The position numbers and the translations under genes are program-made. The notes beneath the pieces are model-generated. The model ran no database searches, was not told the DNA's origin, and worked only from the letters and a program-made list of their open reading frames with translations. Shown here one piece after another: positions 13,017-14,702 of a stretch of 14,702 nucleotides of DNA. Source of the stretch: Methylomonas sp. Its GTDB lineage: Bacteria; Pseudomonadota; Gammaproteobacteria; Methylococcales; Methylomonadaceae. The stretch covers positions 1 to 14,702 of the forward strand of contig JALXCS010000226.1 of assembly GCA_026990815.1 (NCBI GenBank), in the 5' to 3' direction. Within the stretch, counting starts at the first letter, position 1. Each line of letters begins with the position of its first letter.

Positions 13017-14277
13017 TTTCACGGTTTCGTCGTGCTGACGGTTTTTTTCTTGGCGACCTGTTTCGTGAATAGTTTTTGGAGCCCGGAGATTTTGCTTCTG
13101 GTTTTTTAAGATCAGTAGCCAATAAATCTTCAGTAATGGATTTGACTGGAACTTTTTCACCTATATAGTCTTCTATATCAGGCATAGAATATGCGTATTC
13201 CTCACAAATAAAACTGATTGCTTCGCCACTCGCACCAAAACGTGCAGTACGACCAATTCGATGCACATAATCTTCCACATCCTGTGGTAAGTCATAATTA
13301 ATTACATGAGAAACTTCGGGAATATGTAAACCTCTTGCAGCAACATCTGTCGCAATCATAATCGGCACTTTATTTTCCTGAAAATTTTTCAGTAACCTTT
13401 GACGCTTTTCCTGGGGAACATCGCCGCTTAATGTGACTGCTTTATAAGCATTGGCTTCAAGATAGCTATTCAGCTGTTCTGCGGCTTTTTTGGTATTGAC
13501 AAAAATAATACAGCATTCCGGTTTATGAGCGTTTAGAATACCAATCAATAGAGGAATTTTTTGCTCATTAGCCGGACAAAAGGCAAATTGATTAATTGAC
13601 TTGGAAGTTACAGCTTCTGTCTCGATCTTAATCATGACCGGATTATTCATATGCTCGTAAGCCAATTCGATTACTTTGAACGATAGGGTTGCCGAAAACA
13701 GCATATTCAAGCGTTTTTCAGGCGCTGGCATCCGACGTAGTAAAAATCTAATATCCTTGATGAACCCCATATCGAACATGCGATCTGCTTCATCCAGAAC
13801 CATCACCTGGATATGGTCCAAGGTAAATGCCTGCTGCTTGTAAAAATCAATAATCCGCCCTGGCGTACCAATAATAATATCAACATTAGATTTAATTGCC
13901 TGTAACTGTTTTTTGTAATCAGTGCCGCCATAGATTAAGGCAAATTTCAAATCAAGATGACTGCTGAGTAAAACGGCATCTTTATGAATTTGGATGGCAA
14001 GTTCTCGAGTTGGGGCTATAATTATCGCTCTAGGATTTTGAATAATTTTAGTTTCATCGTTAATTAAACGTTGAAAAGTCGCTAACAAGAATGCTGCTGT
14101 TTTACCTGTGCCGGTTTGGGCTTGTCCAGCAATATCCTTATCGCGCAGCGCTAACGGTAATGCTCGATCTTGTATCGGCGAACATTGTTCAAAACCTGCA
14201 TCTTTAAGGCTTTGGAGAATGGATTTGGATAATTCCAGGTTGCTGAATCGAGTTTCGGTCAAATGTGATTTTTTCAT
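13000..14277 (-). CDS. rhlB: ATP-dependent RNA helicase RhlB (DEAD-box)
   Basis: DEAD-box helicase that unwinds RNA structure, in E. coli within the RNase E degradosome. The 425 residues show all helicase motifs: Q motif around Gln36; motif I AQTGTGKT (53-60); Ia PTREL (89-93); TPGR (138-141); II DEAD (162-165); III SAT (195-197); and, in the second domain, VI HRIGRTAR (339-346). The N-terminus SHLTETRFSNLEL and segments such as RLNMLFSATLSFKVIELAYEHMNNP track E. coli RhlB rather than RhlE or DeaD. A basic Arg/Lys/Ser tail (about 390-425) fits RNA binding. It diverges from trxA, the same arrangement as rhlB-trxA-rho in E. coli. The ATG at 14277 has AGG only 2 nt upstream. The last 17 bp overlap the end of the yrfG-like gene. 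Confidence 0.94.
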   Translation of the reverse strand: MKKSHLTETRFSNLELSKSILQSLKDAGFEQCSPIQDRALPLALRDKDIAGQAQTGTGKTAAFLLATFQRLINDETKIIQNPRAIIIAPTRELAIQIHKDAVLLSSHLDLKFALIYGGTDYKKQLQAIKSNVDIIIGTPGRIIDFYKQQAFTLDHIQVMVLDEADRMFDMGFIKDIRFLLRRMPAPEKRLNMLFSATLSFKVIELAYEHMNNPVMIKIETEAVTSKSINQFAFCPANEQKIPLLIGILNAHKPECCIIFVNTKKAAEQLNSYLEANAYKAVTLSGDVPQEKRQRLLKNFQENKVPIMIATDVAARGLHIPEVSHVINYDLPQDVEDYVHRIGRTARFGASGEAISFICEEYAYSMPDIEDYIGEKVPVKSITEDLLATDLKKPEAKSPGSKNYSRNRSPRKKPSARRNREIKAPS

Positions 14278-14458
14278 AGCCTAATAGAATACCGTATTTT
14301 ACTGGCCAGAACGAATTTGTGAGCTGCCTGCTTACACTATCAACCCTTAATAATTAATGAATTTTTTAAAAAATTTTCAAAAAAAATTAAAAAATATTGA
14401 CAAAAATAGTCGTTCCCTCCTATAGTTCCCGCTTAATTATTAACATTTGGAGATCAAC
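14278..14458. promoter_or_regulatory. Divergent rhlB/trxA control region with strong trxA promoter
   Basis: The trxA promoter is TTGACA (14397-14402), 18 bp, TATAGT (14421-14426), a consensus -35 with a near-consensus -10. Upstream of it, 14361-14396 is almost pure A/T with A and T tracts, as expected for an UP element binding the RNA polymerase alpha subunit. A GGAG (14449-14452), 6 nt before the GTG, is the ribosome binding site. For rhlB on the minus strand the best -35 is TTGATA (14343-14338), without a clear -10. Confidence 0.75.
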
Positions 14459-14702
14459 GTGAGTGACGCAGTCCTTCATGTAACTGATAGTGATTTTGAT
14501 GACATTGTCGTAAAAGCCAACAATCCTGTACTTGTCGATTATTGGGCAGAGTGGTGTGGACCCTGCAAAATGATTGCTCCTGTACTGGATGAAATTGCAG
14601 AAGAATATAAAGATAAATTAACCGTCGCCAAATTGAACATTGATGAAAACCCTGAAACACCTCAACATTTTGGCGTTAGAGGTATTCCAACATTAATGCT
14701 TT
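14459..14702 (+). CDS. trxA: Thioredoxin 1, N-terminal part (cut by window edge)
   Basis: Cytosolic disulfide reductase that passes electrons from thioredoxin reductase to ribonucleotide reductase, PAPS reductase and damaged proteins. Eighty-one codons of about 108 are present. The active site is WAEWCGPCKM (29-38), with Cys33 and Cys36; Asp27 is the buried acid, and the cis-proline is Pro77 in RGIPTLML. The start is GTG at 14459 behind GGAG with 6-nt spacing. The frame remains open at the window edge. It is divergent from rhlB; by comparison with E. coli, rho would be expected just beyond, which cannot be seen here. Confidence 0.95.
   Translation, partial: MSDAVLHVTDSDFDDIVVKANNPVLVDYWAEWCGPCKMIAPVLDEIAEEYKDKLTVAKLNIDENPETPQHFGVRGIPTLML

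Noticed and set aside
14412..14428. GTTCCC...GTTC repeat in the trxA promoter as a LexA box
   Set aside because: The two GTTC halves are 9 bp apart, not 7, and trxA is not a usual SOS gene.
1..14702. Defence system, prophage, integron, transposon or CRISPR array
   Set aside because: Read on both strands, the genes are core metabolism, regulation and transport with conserved neighbourhoods; I saw no integrase, transposase, terminal repeats, att-like duplications or spaced repeats, and no region of clearly different base composition.

Overview
The window looks like ordinary chromosome from a moderately AT-rich gammaproteobacterium (about 40% GC by eye) that can use one-carbon compounds. Two things point there. 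The gene at 6319-7215 is a clear MtdB-type NAD(P)-dependent methylene-tetrahydromethanopterin dehydrogenase, an enzyme of formaldehyde oxidation in methylotrophs. The gene neighbourhoods nudE/yrfG and rhlB/trxA, and the RhlB and Can sequences, are gammaproteobacterial. A type I methanotroph (Methylococcales) or a related methylotroph is the best guess; this is inference, since no marker such as 16S rRNA or pmoA is present. I see no phage, transposon, CRISPR array, tRNA or rRNA.

Layout. 1-1397 (minus): hemL (glutamate-1-semialdehyde aminomutase) followed by the start of a small membrane protein that leaves the window. 1552-1995 (plus): a short outer-membrane-type lipoprotein of unknown family, ended by a strong hairpin terminator. 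2061-2978 (minus): lexA and, downstream of it, a 50-residue protein with a C-terminal membrane segment and an excellent ribosome binding site. 2979-3098: the lexA control region, divergent from an M20 peptidase-family amidohydrolase (3099-4271, plus). 4274-12311 (minus): nine collinear genes. In transcription order these are nudE, cysQ, can (beta carbonic anhydrase), a MacA/MacB-like export system of adaptor, ATPase and permease, mtdB, ribA (GTP cyclohydrolase II), and an exported HEXXH zinc peptidase. From nudE to the permease the genes overlap or lie within about 20 bp and probably form one operon; the last three are spaced 71-129 bp apart and may have their own signals. 12339-13016 (plus): yrfG-like HAD nucleotidase, divergent from nudE across only 27 bp. 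13000-14277 (minus): rhlB DEAD-box helicase. 14459-end (plus): the first 81 codons of trxA (thioredoxin) behind a strong sigma-70-type promoter.

The most interesting part is the lexA locus. The lexA promoter carries a direct repeat of the form GTTC-N7-GTTC, which is the SOS-box form described for Alphaproteobacteria rather than the CTGT-N8-ACAG palindrome of E. coli. It lies exactly across the -35 element and spacer, and a degenerate second copy lies inverted next to the start codon. Downstream of lexA, in the place where several bacteria keep an SOS-induced division inhibitor, is the small membrane protein noted above. Together they suggest a self-regulated lexA unit with a small membrane effector; the regulatory and functional link is a hypothesis. 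Second is the exported HEXXH peptidase behind ribA, whose substrate cannot be read from sequence.
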